From contig NZ_JADBEB010000001.1 in assembly GCF_014874095.1 (NCBI RefSeq), positions 5,332,001 to 5,396,000 of the forward strand: DNA of 64,000 bases, in the 5' to 3' direction. How positions within the stretch are numbered: position 1 is the stretch's first letter; the number at the start of each line of letters is the position of its first letter. The notes below the pieces were generated by a model, which worked only from the letters and a program-made list of their open reading frames with translations, ran no database searches and was not told the origin of the DNA. Position numbers and translations under genes: made by a program. This DNA is from Plantactinospora soyae (GTDB lineage: Bacteria > Actinomycetota > Actinomycetes > Mycobacteriales > Micromonosporaceae). Shown here one piece after another: positions 16,809-26,488 of the stretch.

Positions 16809-17673
16809 GCTGCGCCCGCGTACTCGCCGAACTCGGCGACTACCTCACCGGCACATTGCCGACCACACGACCCAGGGCTGTCCGTAACCATCTCGATCAG
16901 TGCGATCCGTGCTGGCGGGCGTGGAACCGGCTGCGCTGGGACACCGCCAGCGGCACGCCCTTGTACGCCGAACTCACCGAATACCTCGGCGAAGCGTTCG
17001 TTCCGTACCTCGACTCCTCCCGCCTGCTCGCCGCCGAGTGGGATCGAGCCGCCCCGCACAACGCCGAGCAGACCCGCCGCTTCTACCGAAACACCGATGC
17101 CTACCTCTACAACCAGGTGATCTGGCATGCCAGCGGGAACCGTCCCCGCTACCTCGACGCCGCCCTACCCATCCTGGCCGCCCACCCCGGACGACGATCA
17201 TCGACTACGGCTGCGGCATCGGCGAAGACGTCCTCGCCCTGCACCACGCCGGCTGCCACGTCACCGCCTGCGACCTCGCCTCACCGCCGACCGACTTCCT
17301 CACCTGGCGCGCACCCAACCACGACTACCACCGGCAGGTATACGAACCGGACAGCCTGCCCCGCACGCCGCCGCCCAAGATCCTGTGGATCATGGACACC
17401 CTCGACCACCTCCCAGACCTCACCGCCACCCTCGGCAACCTGCTGCACGACGTACACCTCGTGCTGAGCGAGAACCTGTTCGTCAACCGGGGCCACGGCA
17501 AGCAGGACTTCCACCACCACCGCCGCCCACCACCAACCATCGACGCCCTGTTCGCCAGATACGGCCTCATCCGCCTGCCCGCTCACAGCCCATCCGACCC
17601 GCTGACCGTGTGGAACCGAACGCCATCACCGGCGCTCCGCCTCGCCTCAGCGTTCACCAACTCGCCCGACTGA
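16805..17673 (+). pseudogene. Class I SAM-dependent methyltransferase, frameshifted
   Basis: The first frame from GTG 16805 has a small zinc-site-like segment (NHLDQCDPCWRAW, H-x3-C-x2-C) and helical sequence to YLDAALPILAAHPG (about 17190). The coding frame then shifts by one and continues TTIIDYGCGIGEDVLALHHA, the SAM-binding motif I, then ACDLASP and PPPKILWIMDTLDHLPDL, and ends LTVWNR near 17673. One indel near 17185-17200 would restore a single protein of about 290 residues. Target unknown. Coupled to the HAD remnant by a GTGA overlap. Confidence 0.6.
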
Positions 17674-17786
17674 GGCCACCATCCGGGACGGCAACCCCCG
17701 CCCGATCAGTTCGGACATGGCCGGAACTGGCGGGCGGGGGCGGCTCTACGCGTTGGTCGACTATCCGTGCTCAGGCCGTTCGCTGG

Positions 17787-18173
17787 TCAGCCGCAGTTCC
17801 AGAGCGTATAACTCTCCGCTTCATCGTTGAAGTCCCAGTCCGCAAGATGAAATTCCCAGCTTCTTGGACCGATGGTGAGAGTACGTCCCGTATGCCCGTC
17901 GTTGGCAAAGAGGGTGACACAGTAGCCGGTAGCGTTCACGACCGACGAAATCTCGTTGTCGCCGTTCCAGCCACCCAGTTCGTACTCACCAGCGGCACGA
18001 ACGCGACCATATTCGTCTCCCCCGCCACCGCCGTCCTCGTACAGGCACACCTGCTTGTTGGCCTCGCACTGGGCGGCGCCAGCGAATGCCGGGCTGGCGA
18101 TAATGGCGCCAACCGGAACTTGGATGATCAACGCGGCGGCGACGACGCCGATACGTTGGACCCTTTTTGACAT
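17787..18173 (-). CDS. Secreted peptidase-inhibitor I36-like protein
   Basis: 128 residues. A Sec signal peptide (MSKRVQRIGVVAAALIIQVP..., cleavage after SPAFA-GA) precedes a small beta/gamma-crystallin-like domain with CLYEDGGGGGDEYG, the pattern of peptidase inhibitor family I36 proteins of actinomycetes, and Cys residues that could pair. The ATG at 18173 is supported by the purine-rich ribosome-binding site GAGAGGAGAGG; a longer frame lacks support. Monocistronic; secreted outside the cell. The inhibitory role is from family knowledge, not shown here. Confidence 0.75.
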   Translation of the reverse strand: MSKRVQRIGVVAAALIIQVPVGAIIASPAFAGAAQCEANKQVCLYEDGGGGGDEYGRVRAAGEYELGGWNGDNEISSVVNATGYCVTLFANDGHTGRTLTIGPRSWEFHLADWDFNDEAESYTLWNCG

Positions 18174-18583
18174 GCAACCTCTCCTCTCAAGGAATGCTGA
18201 CTTTGCGGGCAGTCCGATCAGGCGGCGATCCGCGCGTTGTCGCGGATGTAGATGCATGTGACCTCCATCGGTGGATGTTGCTGGCTCCATTCAGGACCAT
18301 CTGGGCCGGCGGAGGCCGGGCTGGGTCGTCTACCAGCGCTGGATTCGCCGTTTTGTTGCTTCGTCGTCCCTGACAGGTCCTCCTATCTGATAGTGCGGTG
18401 GCTGGCCGGTCACATCCCGGGGAGGTGTGGGCCCCTTTCTGGAACCACCCCGGTGGGCGTCGCTAGACCCGGCCAGCGGGTAGGTCTTGTCTACCGAGTT
18501 CGGTGTTGTTTGGCTCTTCGATCGGCTCGCCAATCAATCAACGGTGAACAATGATGGTGGTGAGTGGATGGGGGGAGCGGGGG
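18174..18583. other. Intergenic region upstream of two divergent genes
   Basis: About 410 bp between the I36-like and STAND genes. I see no gene; several short plus-strand frames look like shadows. Promoters of both genes must lie here. Confidence 0.5.
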
Positions 18584-21500
18584 ATGCCGAGACCTGAGAA
18601 GCCGATCAGTGGGGATGACGGGCCGGTACAGCGGTTCGCTGCGGAGCTTCGCCGGTTGCGGGAGGAGGCGGGGCGGCCTGGGTACCGGGAGTTGGCGCGG
18701 CGGGCGCATTTCGCACCGGCGACGCTGTCCGAGGCCGCGGGTGGGCGGCGGTTCCCGACGCTTGCGGTGACGTTGGCGTATGTCGCGGCGTGTGGTGGTG
18801 ACCGGGCGGCATGGGAGGCACGGTGGAACGCGGTTGCCAGACATCTGGAGGAAGCCCGCCCGGACCTGGGTGATGAGTCGGTCAACGGTGCGCGGTTACG
18901 GCCATATCGGGGGTTGGCGGCGTATCAGCCGGAGGACGCCGAGTGGTTCTTCGGCCGTGAGCGTCTGATCGGGGACATGTTGGCCCGGGTGCCGAGGCGA
19001 CGGTTTCTGGCGGTGTTCGGCCCGTCGGGCAGTGGGAAGTCTTCGCTGTTAAGAGCGGGGTTGGTGCCGGCTGTCCGGGACGGCCGACTGTCTGACGGTG
19101 TCGGTTGGCCGGTGATCCTGATGACGCCGGGCGCGCAGCCGCTGGCAGAGCTTGCCGCTCAGTTGGCTCATCGCGCCGGTGTCGCGGCCGGGACGGTGCT
19201 CGACGCCCTCCGTGTCGATCCAGCCCAGGCGCAGCTGGTCGTGCTGCAGGCGCTGGCGAGCGAGGCGGACCGTGTCGAGTTGGTGGTGGTGGTCGACCAG
19301 TTCGAGGAGATCTTCCAGCTGTGTCAGGACGCTAATGAGCGGGCGGCGTTCGTGACGGCCCTGCTGGGTCTGGTACGTGCGTCGAACAGCCGGGCGCTGG
19401 TGGTACTGGGAGTGCGGGCTGATTTCTATGCGCGGTGCGCCGAGTATCCGGCGTTGGTGGAGGCACTCACGGATGGACAGGTCCTGGTCGGGCCGATGAC
19501 GGCGGTGGAGGTGCGGGACGCGGTCACGAAGCCGGCCGCACACGCCGGTCTGAAGATCGAGTCCGCGCTGGTATCGACGATCGTGGCTGAGGTGGCGGGT
19601 CGGGTCGGGGTGCTACCGCTGGCGTCGCACGCGTTGTTGGAGGCGTGGCGACGCCGGCGCGGAAGCGTCGTAACAATGGCCGGATACGAGGCCGCCGGTG
19701 GGGTCGAGGGCGCCATCACCCAGACCGCCGAGCGGGTCCACGACGGTCTCGACGTTCGCCAGAGTCAGCGACTGCGGGAAGTGCTGCTCCGGATGGTAGA
19801 GGTCGGCGAGGACGGCGAGGTGACCAGACGCCGCGTCGACCTGACTGAGCTGGACCACGACCGCGTGTCGACGAATCGCTTGTTGGAACGGCTGACGGCG
19901 GTGCGACTGGTCACGGTGCAGAACGGGTCAGCCGAGATCGCGCACGAGGCCCTACTGTCGGCGTGGCCGCGGCTGCGTGAGTGGCTGGACGAGGACCGCG
20001 ACGGGCTGCGGGTGCACCGCCAACTGACCCAAGCTGCCGCGATCTGGAAGTCGCTGGGCCGCGACCCGGGCGCGCTCTACCGGGGCCTTCGGCTGCCTCT
20101 GGCAATGGAGTGGGCCACCCGCTGGCGCACCAGCCTGTCACAACTGGAGCAGGGGTTCCTGGACGCCAGCCGCACCGCTGCTCTCCGCGCCGGTCGGCGT
20201 CGACAGCGGCGGCTATGGACGGGGATATCCAGCTTGGTCGCCGCGCTCGTGGCGGTCAGCATCCTGGCGGGAGTCGCCGTCTGGCAGGCCGGCCGTGCCG
20301 AGGCCAGAAGGGACCTGGCGATGTCACGCCAACTGACCGCCACCGCACGAGCACAGCTGGCACTGGACCAGGAGCTGGGGTTACTACTCGCCCAGGAGGC
20401 TTACGCGGTCAGCCCAACCGCAGAGGCCGAGGCCGTACTCCGCCAGGCCAGCATCGTCGCGCGGAAGACGAGAGTCTGGACCATGACCGACAGGTCGCTG
20501 CAGGGTGTGGCGTTCACTCCCGACGGCCGGCAGCTGGTCACCGCGGAAGGCACGGCGGTCGGCGTGCTCGACGTTCGCGGCACCGCTGGACCGAAGAGGC
20601 TCACCGCACTCGACACGACCTCGATGGACGTGACCGACGTGGCGGTCAGCCCGGACGGACGCCATCTGGCTGTCGCGAGTCGGTGGGGACAGATCCACAT
20701 ATTGGATTCAACCGACCGGTCCGGCCCGGTTTTGCTGACGTCAGGCAGCCAGGAGTCCGAGGTCACCGCGCTTGCGTTCAGTCCGGACGGTCAACTACTG
20801 GGCAGCAGTAACAGCAACGGAGTAGTACAGGTATGGAGCACCGTCGGACGCGGTGAACCCAAGCTCTTTCACGGTATAGGAGGAACCATATTTCGCCAAC
20901 GCAACATGTTTGGCCTAGCCCACGATCTTGCCTTCAGCCCGGACAGTAAGCGGGTAGCCAGTGGTGGGGCCGACGGATCGGTACGAGTGTGGAGCGTGAA
21001 TGGGACCGCTCGCCCGAGCGTGTTTTATGGCGACAGCCCGGTCACCGACGTAGCGTTCAGCCCGGACGGACGGCTGGCCACCGCCGACAACGCCGGCAGA
21101 GTCAGCATATGGGACCTTACCGGAGCGAGACGTACGAAGCTGTTCCCCGCTCACGGCCCTGGCGCGACTACGCTGGCATTCAGCCCTGACGGCGCCTGGA
21201 TCGCCACAGGCGGAGACCGAACCGTACGGATCTGGGACTCCTTCAATCCCACACATTCCAAAATTCTGCGGGGCCACAAAGGCACGGTCTTTGAGGTCGC
21301 GTTCAGCCCTGATGGGCAGAGCGTGGCTAGTGCGAGCAATGACGCCACGGTCCGTCTCTGGCACCTGGCGGACTCGACTCCCGTCCTACTTCGAGGCCAT
21401 GACGGCCCAGCAGTCGGTGCCGCGTTCGGCCCGGACAACCGAACCGTGACAAGTGCGGGCCAAGACGGCACCGTACGCCGTTGGCCGGCCGGCAGTTCCG

Positions 21501-22363
21501 GGTCGGTTGTTGTTGCGACCCGCCAAAGCGGCGTTGTTACCTTCGCTGCCGATGCCGAGGGCCGACGCCTCGCCACCCTCGACGCGACTGGCACTGCGTA
21601 CGCCTGGGACTCAACAAGCACGACAACGCCCATCGTCCGCAAATGCGAAGCAGTAGGGCACTACGATTTCTACGCGATGTTCCTCAGCCCGGATGGCGCG
21701 CGCCTCGCTTTGGCCTGCGACCACAAGTTGCGTATCTGGAACACCCTCACCGAGGCCGAGCCGATCATCCTGTCGGGTCGTGATGGACTAACGGCGTTGG
21801 CTTCCAGCCCCAATCGTACGACGCTAGCTTTCTGGACTGGGCGGCACGTACAGACGTGGGAGGCGGACAACAAACTATTTCGGCATCTAAGCGTGCACCA
21901 GAACCTCTCCGACCTGGCCTTCAGCCCGGACGGACGACGCGTAGCGGGCGCCGGCGAAGACGGCAACGTGTACGTCTGGCCGGCCGACGGCAGCGGCAGC
22001 TCGGCGCCAACGCCACCCCTTGAACATCCAGGGCCGGTAACGAATATTGCCTTCAGCCCCGACGGTAACTGGCTCGCCAGCAGCGATGGCGAGGGCGTCA
22101 TCCGGCTATGGAACACCACGGATCCGACGGAGCCATTGACGTTCGAAACGGCCAGTCCGCCCGCTAACAGCCTCAAATTCAGCCCTGACAGCCGTCGACT
22201 CATCACCACCCACCAAGACGGGACAGTGCGCCTAATCGACTGCCGCGCATGCGGTCCGATTGACGACGTACTGACAACTGTCAGAGAGCGGGGCCCCCGC
22301 GAACTCACCCGCGAGGAACGTGGCCTGTACGTCAACGCGACAACTGATCTTGAAATCGACTGA
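18584..22363 (+). CDS. XRE-STAND NTPase with C-terminal WD40 propeller
   Basis: 1259 residues. Residues about 10-80 are an HTH_XRE-type domain (FAAELRRLREEAGRPGYREL). Residues about 105-400 are an nSTAND1 NTPase: PYRGLAAYQPEDAEWFFGRE, Walker A GPSGSGKSS, Walker B LVVVVDQFEEIFQLC. A winged-helix/arm region ends AEIAHEALLSAWPRLREWLD. One TM helix (ISSLVAALVAVSILAGVAVW, about 545-565) leads into about 14 WD40 repeats marked by VAFSPDG and VRVW. The C-terminus carries CRACGPIDDV and LTREERGLY, conserved in this class. ATG 18584 is chosen because both paralogues begin MPxPE at the equivalent position. STAND proteins are switch ATPases used in signalling and immunity; the trigger is unknown. Confidence 0.85.
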   Translation: MPRPEKPISGDDGPVQRFAAELRRLREEAGRPGYRELARRAHFAPATLSEAAGGRRFPTLAVTLAYVAACGGDRAAWEARWNAVARHLEEARPDLGDESVNGARLRPYRGLAAYQPEDAEWFFGRERLIGDMLARVPRRRFLAVFGPSGSGKSSLLRAGLVPAVRDGRLSDGVGWPVILMTPGAQPLAELAAQLAHRAGVAAGTVLDALRVDPAQAQLVVLQALASEADRVELVVVVDQFEEIFQLCQDANERAAFVTALLGLVRASNSRALVVLGVRADFYARCAEYPALVEALTDGQVLVGPMTAVEVRDAVTKPAAHAGLKIESALVSTIVAEVAGRVGVLPLASHALLEAWRRRRGSVVTMAGYEAAGGVEGAITQTAERVHDGLDVRQSQRLREVLLRMVEVGEDGEVTRRRVDLTELDHDRVSTNRLLERLTAVRLVTVQNGSAEIAHEALLSAWPRLREWLDEDRDGLRVHRQLTQAAAIWKSLGRDPGALYRGLRLPLAMEWATRWRTSLSQLEQGFLDASRTAALRAGRRRQRRLWTGISSLVAALVAVSILAGVAVWQAGRAEARRDLAMSRQLTATARAQLALDQELGLLLAQEAYAVSPTAEAEAVLRQASIVARKTRVWTMTDRSLQGVAFTPDGRQLVTAEGTAVGVLDVRGTAGPKRLTALDTTSMDVTDVAVSPDGRHLAVASRWGQIHILDSTDRSGPVLLTSGSQESEVTALAFSPDGQLLGSSNSNGVVQVWSTVGRGEPKLFHGIGGTIFRQRNMFGLAHDLAFSPDSKRVASGGADGSVRVWSVNGTARPSVFYGDSPVTDVAFSPDGRLATADNAGRVSIWDLTGARRTKLFPAHGPGATTLAFSPDGAWIATGGDRTVRIWDSFNPTHSKILRGHKGTVFEVAFSPDGQSVASASNDATVRLWHLADSTPVLLRGHDGPAVGAAFGPDNRTVTSAGQDGTVRRWPAGSSGSVVVATRQSGVVTFAADAEGRRLATLDATGTAYAWDSTSTTTPIVRKCEAVGHYDFYAMFLSPDGARLALACDHKLRIWNTLTEAEPIILSGRDGLTALASSPNRTTLAFWTGRHVQTWEADNKLFRHLSVHQNLSDLAFSPDGRRVAGAGEDGNVYVWPADGSGSSAPTPPLEHPGPVTNIAFSPDGNWLASSDGEGVIRLWNTTDPTEPLTFETASPPANSLKFSPDSRRLITTHQDGTVRLIDCRACGPIDDVLTTVRERGPRELTREERGLYVNATTDLEID

Positions 22364-22463
22364 CAGCGGAGTGTCAACAGGGGCCCTGAAGCTACCCTGT
22401 ACCGTTCGGAAACTCGGTCATGGCCCGTGAAGTGCGGTTTTGTGTGACGTCGGGCGCGTGTTG

Positions 22464-22832
22464 ATGGCCATCCTGACGTCCATGATCCTGTCGTGTGGGT
22501 ACCTGTTCCTGTGTCAGATCATGCAGTTGATCATGCTTGGTCTTCGCGGCGATCGGTCCAAAGAGGTCCAGATCCTTGTGCTGCGTCACCAGGTTGCGGT
22601 CCTGCGTCGGCAGGTCAGCCGTCCGGATCTCGAGCCAGCGGACCGGGCGGTGTTGTCGGTGTTGTCGCGTCTGCTGCCCAGACCGCGGTGGGTGAGTTTC
22701 TTCGTCACCCCGGCCACGCTGTTGCGGTGGCACCGCGTCCTGGTGGCACGAAGGTGGACCTACCCGAGACGTCCGGGTCGCCCATCAATTCGAGAGGAGG
22801 TGCGCAGGCTGGTGCTGCGGCTGGCGGTGTAG
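22464..22832 (+). pseudogene. N-terminal fragment of an integrase-core transposase
   Basis: From ATG 22464 (MAILTSMILSCGYLFLCQIM) the frame shows VQILVLRHQVAVLRRQVSRP and LLRWHRVLVARRWTYPRRPG, the N-terminal DNA-binding part of the family of the intact copy at 14895. It stops at 22832 just before the catalytic core, exactly where the decayed STAND copy begins, marking a recombination breakpoint. Confidence 0.75.
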
Positions 22833-24221
22833 GCGCAGCCCCGTGCGGCTCTCCTCAACCCAGCTCCGCAGCCGCGGCCACCCCCGGATCAACGCCTCAT
22901 GCACGATCTCCACGGTGTCCCGGTCGGTGCTCACCAGCCGGGCGGCCGCGAATGCCTCGACCACCACCGGCGCCGCGTCGATCGTGTCGAGCTCGACACG
23001 GCTCAACCGGCGGCGGGTGATCAACCCGTCCGGGCCGACGTCGACCATCCGCAGCAGCACTCGCCGGGCGACGTCGCGTTCCTGCTCGGACAGCCGCTCA
23101 TAGGTCCGTTCCGCGGTGTGCGCGACCGCGCCGGCGACGCCGCCGGCTGCCTGGTAGCCGGCCAGGGTGACCATTGCGCCCTGCCGGCGGCGCCAGGCCT
23201 CGCGCAGTGCGTGCGCCGCGAGGGGCAACGCCCCCGGCGCATCGGCGACCTCCGCAATGATCGTGGCCACCAGAGCACCCTCGACCCGGGCACCACGGGT
23301 CTCGGCTGGCCGCGTCACCGCCTCACGCAGCTCGGCAGGGCTCATCCCCCCGATCAGCACTTGGGCGTCGGCCAGCGCGGCCAGCAACTGCGGGTGTTCG
23401 GTGAACCGGGCATAGTGATCGGCGCGTACCGCCAGCACCACCCGGGCCCGGCCGTCCGGCTCCCGGCACATCGCCAGCAACGCCGCGATGAAGTCAGCCC
23501 GCTCGCTCAAATCCGCGCAGCTCGCGAACAGTTCCTCGAACTGATCCACCACCACCAGAAAATCACCATCCGGGGGTGTGTCGGGCAGACCCTGCCGAAC
23601 CATGAGATGCCCCCGCGCCGGATCCTGCCGCAGCTCGTCGAGCAGCCCACCGGCCGGCACACCGGCGTGCCGGCCGGTGGGCTGCCAGCTCCGCCATCGG
23701 ATGCGCCCCCGGCGTCAGCACCACCGCCGGCCTGCCCATGGCCGGGACCAATCCTGCCCGGACCAGCGATGACTTCCCGGCGCCCGAAGGATCGAACACC
23801 GCCAGGAACCGCCGCTCCCGCAAGCGGCGCACCAACTCGCCGACCAGCACGGCACGGCCGAAGAACACCTCCGCATCCTGCGGCTGAAACGCTGCCAACC
23901 CGGATACGGCGACCTCTCGTGCCCGTTCACCGTATCCGGATCCTCGGCCGGTGCCACGTTCAGGCGTTCCACCTCGCGCCAGCGCCACTCCCACTGCTGG
24001 ACGTCACCGTCGCACGCGGCGACGTACGCGAGGGTCACCTCCAACGTCGGCAACCGCCGCCCGGACGCCGCCGCGGACAGCGTCGCCGGCGAATAGTTCG
24101 CCCGCCCGGCCATCTGCCGGTACCCCGGCTTGCCTGCCTTGTCCCGTAGCTGCCGCAGCCCGGCCGCGAACTGCGCGACCGGGCCTTCCAACCCGTCCAA
24201 GGGTCGCTCCGGCCCCGGCAT
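22833..24221 (-). pseudogene. Decayed third XRE-STAND NTPase (no WD40)
   Basis: Starts MPGPERPLDGLEGPVAQFAA at 24221, has the HTH (KPGYRQMAGRANYSPATLSA), then a frame change near 23970 to [20 protein letters not shown] (Walker A, with FGPSG changed to FDPSG) and another near 23660 to DFLVVVDQFEELFASCADLS (Walker B) and IVHEALIRGWPRLRSWVEES. The sequence ends at the transposase fragment near 22833, so the TM helix and WD40 domain are missing. Very similar to the protein at 27504 and in inverted orientation to it. Two frameshifts plus truncation make it a pseudogene. Confidence 0.8.
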
Positions 24222-24326
24222 CCTCCGACCTCCCCGTCACGCCACGACGTCCATCGCTCACTGTCAATTGTCGCTGCGTTGTCCAGCGTTGATTGTCTGA
24301 CCACCCCGAGCAGGGTCCAGACAACT
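24222..24326 (-). repeat. Inverted copy of the STAND upstream region
   Basis: The 100 bp before the decayed STAND gene (read on the minus strand) closely match 27404-27503, including GACCCTGCTCGGGGTGGTCA and GCGACAATTGAC, at roughly 90 percent identity by eye. Together with the coding homology this gives a long inverted repeat flanking 24.3-27.4 kb. Confidence 0.75.
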
Positions 24327-24409
24327 CTCACGCCACTAGACAGAGATCTCGACGACGAAGCCGAGATGTCGGCGAAGACCGACTCCGGAACAAGATCACG
24401 GGAGGGTGC

Positions 24410-25033
24410 ATGCGTCAACATCGAACCCGAAGCCTCATCGCGGCGGTGACATTCGTGTTCGCCGCCGTTCTGGCGACGGCCGGCCCACCCGCAACGGCGG
24501 CGGCGACTCTCACCACGTCCGACGTCGATTTTGCAATTGACGACCGAGGTTTCCAGGCCGCTGCAGCGGGGCCGTATCAAATCCGCTTCGAGCACAGCGG
24601 TAAGTGTGTCGACAACTACAAGGGCTGGCCAGCCATCGGCAACAAGATCCAGCAATGGACATGCGCCCGGCCAGGTGAGCCCAACTTCAACAATCAGCGC
24701 TGGACCTTCGAGTGGACCAGCGATGGATGGGCAAAAATCCGGAACGTAGGTACGGGCACCATCGGCCACCCCAGCGGCTGGTGCCTCGACATCCAGGTCA
24801 ATACCGGGGGAAACGGCGATCTGATCGAACTGGCACCCTGCAATTCTGCGGTTGAATGGTACGGCACGATGCTGTCTGACCCGCACGACCAAACTCCGCA
24901 CTGGTATCAGTTGCACCCCCGCACCATGAACATGTGTGCTGACATGCCACACAGTTCCACGACCAACGGCGTGCAGCTCCAGCAATGGCAATGCGTTCTC
25001 GGCAACCATCAACAACACCTCACCTGGTCATAG
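24410..25033 (+). CDS. Secreted ricin-type beta-trefoil lectin-like protein
   Basis: 207 residues. A signal peptide MRQHRTRSLIAAVTFVFAAV... (cleavage near ATAAA) is followed by a single beta-trefoil with QxW repeats: NKIQQWTC, a central segment HPSGWCLDI, and VQLQQWQC near the end, each with the Cys expected in R-type lectin repeats. The ATG at 24410 is chosen for the GGGAGGG ribosome-binding site and because upstream residues are shadow sequence of the STAND promoter region. No catalytic domain is attached, so it may simply bind carbohydrate at the cell surface or outside. Confidence 0.8.
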   Translation: MRQHRTRSLIAAVTFVFAAVLATAGPPATAAATLTTSDVDFAIDDRGFQAAAAGPYQIRFEHSGKCVDNYKGWPAIGNKIQQWTCARPGEPNFNNQRWTFEWTSDGWAKIRNVGTGTIGHPSGWCLDIQVNTGGNGDLIELAPCNSAVEWYGTMLSDPHDQTPHWYQLHPRTMNMCADMPHSSTTNGVQLQQWQCVLGNHQQHLTWS

Positions 25034-25218
25034 CTGACCGCAGTGGAATCACGCTCGGCTCGCCCTACCTGCCAAGGGCTTCAATTGCCACGATCCATTC
25101 TCGGTAGGAAGCTTCGAGCAGACGACTATTCACAGATATCGAGTCTTGCCTTCCGAGAGATCAGCATGCATCAATGCGCTCTTTCTCCGCAGGGTCCACC
25201 CACGAAGGGATTACCTCC

Positions 25219-25689
25219 ATGATCGGTGCGACATCCATCAAAGCCGTCCGAGCACTAATCGCGGCTATGGCTCTGATCGCCGGGACGCTGTTCGTCTCTC
25301 CCGCATCGGCTACAGCCGACTACGACGGCGACGTTCTTGCGCTTCTACTGTCCAGCGAACCGAAGACGGTCGTCCTAGACGTCAAGACGGGCCAGGTAAT
25401 ATCTGTGCGATCGGGCACAGCGGTGACGCCATTGATCTCGAACACCAACTTCTGCAATGCAGGGGACGTCTGTTACTACTCAGGGCAGGTTCCCTACGCG
25501 CATCAGGGATTCTTCGGCACACCGGGAACGCTTAATGGCAGCTGGCCGAAGCGGAGCGGCGGATACACAGGCGCATACACAGCGCACTTCTGCTGGAACA
25601 ACAGCACATGCGGGCCAGCACTCGGCCCGTGGACAATCGCTGCCATCAGCGGCGGGCTGCCCACCGGCACTTCTGTACGAATCTACTAA
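25219..25689 (+). CDS. Small secreted Cys-containing protein, unknown function
   Basis: 156 residues with a signal peptide (MIGATSIKAVRALIAAMALI..., cleavage near SPASA). The mature part contains NAGDVCYYSGQVPYAHQGFF and AHFCWNNSTCGPAL, with four Cys that could pair, somewhat like peptidase-inhibitor I36 proteins (the CxYxG-type element) though I cannot assign it firmly. ATG 25219 has a purine-rich GAAGGGA upstream; an in-frame ATG at 25174 is an alternative. Follows the lectin gene in the same direction by 185 bp and precedes a strong hairpin. Confidence 0.6.
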   Translation: MIGATSIKAVRALIAAMALIAGTLFVSPASATADYDGDVLALLLSSEPKTVVLDVKTGQVISVRSGTAVTPLISNTNFCNAGDVCYYSGQVPYAHQGFFGTPGTLNGSWPKRSGGYTGAYTAHFCWNNSTCGPALGPWTIAAISGGLPTGTSVRIY

Positions 25690-25761
25690 GCACCTTGCCA
25701 AAGGCCTGTCCGTAACCGCCAGCGAAAAGGCCGGCCGGCACGCTCAGAGCTGAACGGTCTC

Positions 25762-25803
25762 CCGCAGGCGGGTGCCGGCACTCATGCCGACACCCGCCTG
25801 CGG
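25762..25803. terminator. Rho-independent-like terminator hairpin
   Basis: An 18-bp stem with a single G-T mismatch (left arm CCGCAGGCGGGTGCCGGC, 25762-25779; right arm 25786-25803) and a 6-base loop, about 70 bp after the secreted protein's stop. No T tract, as is common in actinomycetes. Confidence 0.7.
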
Positions 25804-25974
25804 CCTCACCAGCAGCGTGGTCTCCTTGCGCCAGCCGTGCGAGGACTTTTCAAACCCGACGGCTATACGGGCGATGAACGTGGTCGACATCGATAGGGTC
25901 AGCAGGGCACAAACGGTATCGCGACGCGGCCCGCAGGCTGGGATCCAGCCCGCCACCGGTTGCCGCACTCAGGC

Positions 25975-26100
25975 GCCGGCCAGGGTCCCGCCCAGAGGGG
26001 TCCGCTCGTAGGCATGTATCGGCCGACCCGCGTCCGCGTGACCAAGCCAGATTCACGCAGCACGGCCAGGTGGCCGCCGACAGCACCACGGTCTCAACGT
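25975..26100 (-). pseudogene. ArsR-type winged-helix remnant
   Basis: A minus-strand segment reads GHLAVLRESGLVTRTRVGRY, the recognition helix and wing typical of ArsR/SmtB regulators, but there is no intact frame before it (the preceding helix is disrupted) and the C-terminus runs into unrelated sequence. A short fragment of a lost gene. Confidence 0.4.
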
Positions 26101-26156
26101 AGCCGGCGGCGATGTCCTCGGGCGGGTTGGTGTACCGGCTGATGGCGCTGCGACTG

Positions 26157-26378
26157 ATGACCGAGGCGCCGTTCGATCTCGTACGGTGGGGCCACCTCGT
26201 GCGGCGTGACGTGTACCTACGCATGGAGGGCGGTCCGTGCGTTACGGAGGCTCGGGAGGGCGGCACGGGAGGCGCCATGCAAGCGTGGTTCTCGCCGACC
26301 GAGCAGGACGCTTTACTGCTCGTTGACGACCTGCTGAGCGACCAGGACGGCTGGCGGGAGCTCACCGTCAGGCCGTAG
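26157..26378 (+). CDS. Small hypothetical protein
   Basis: 73 residues from ATG 26157: MTEAPFDLVRWGHLVRRDVY ... QAWFSPTEQDALLLVDDLLS. Composition is protein-like with a helical acidic C-terminus. It lacks a clear ribosome-binding site, I know no family, and it lies among fragments, so it may be a remnant. Confidence 0.3.
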   Translation: MTEAPFDLVRWGHLVRRDVYLRMEGGPCVTEAREGGTGGAMQAWFSPTEQDALLLVDDLLSDQDGWRELTVRP

Positions 26379-26488
26379 CGGGTGGCGGTTCACACGTGGC
26401 CGTGGACGTCGCGGTTTTCTGTGAGCTGCGTGAACCGCTCGGGGTTCTGCTTTCGCCATGATCGGTGTCGCGGCTCTGATGCTGGTGC

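Noticed and set aside
25744-25968. A 74-codon minus-strand ORF ending in the terminator region
   Set aside because: Its last third is formed by the strong hairpin at 25762-25803, which is better explained as a terminator.
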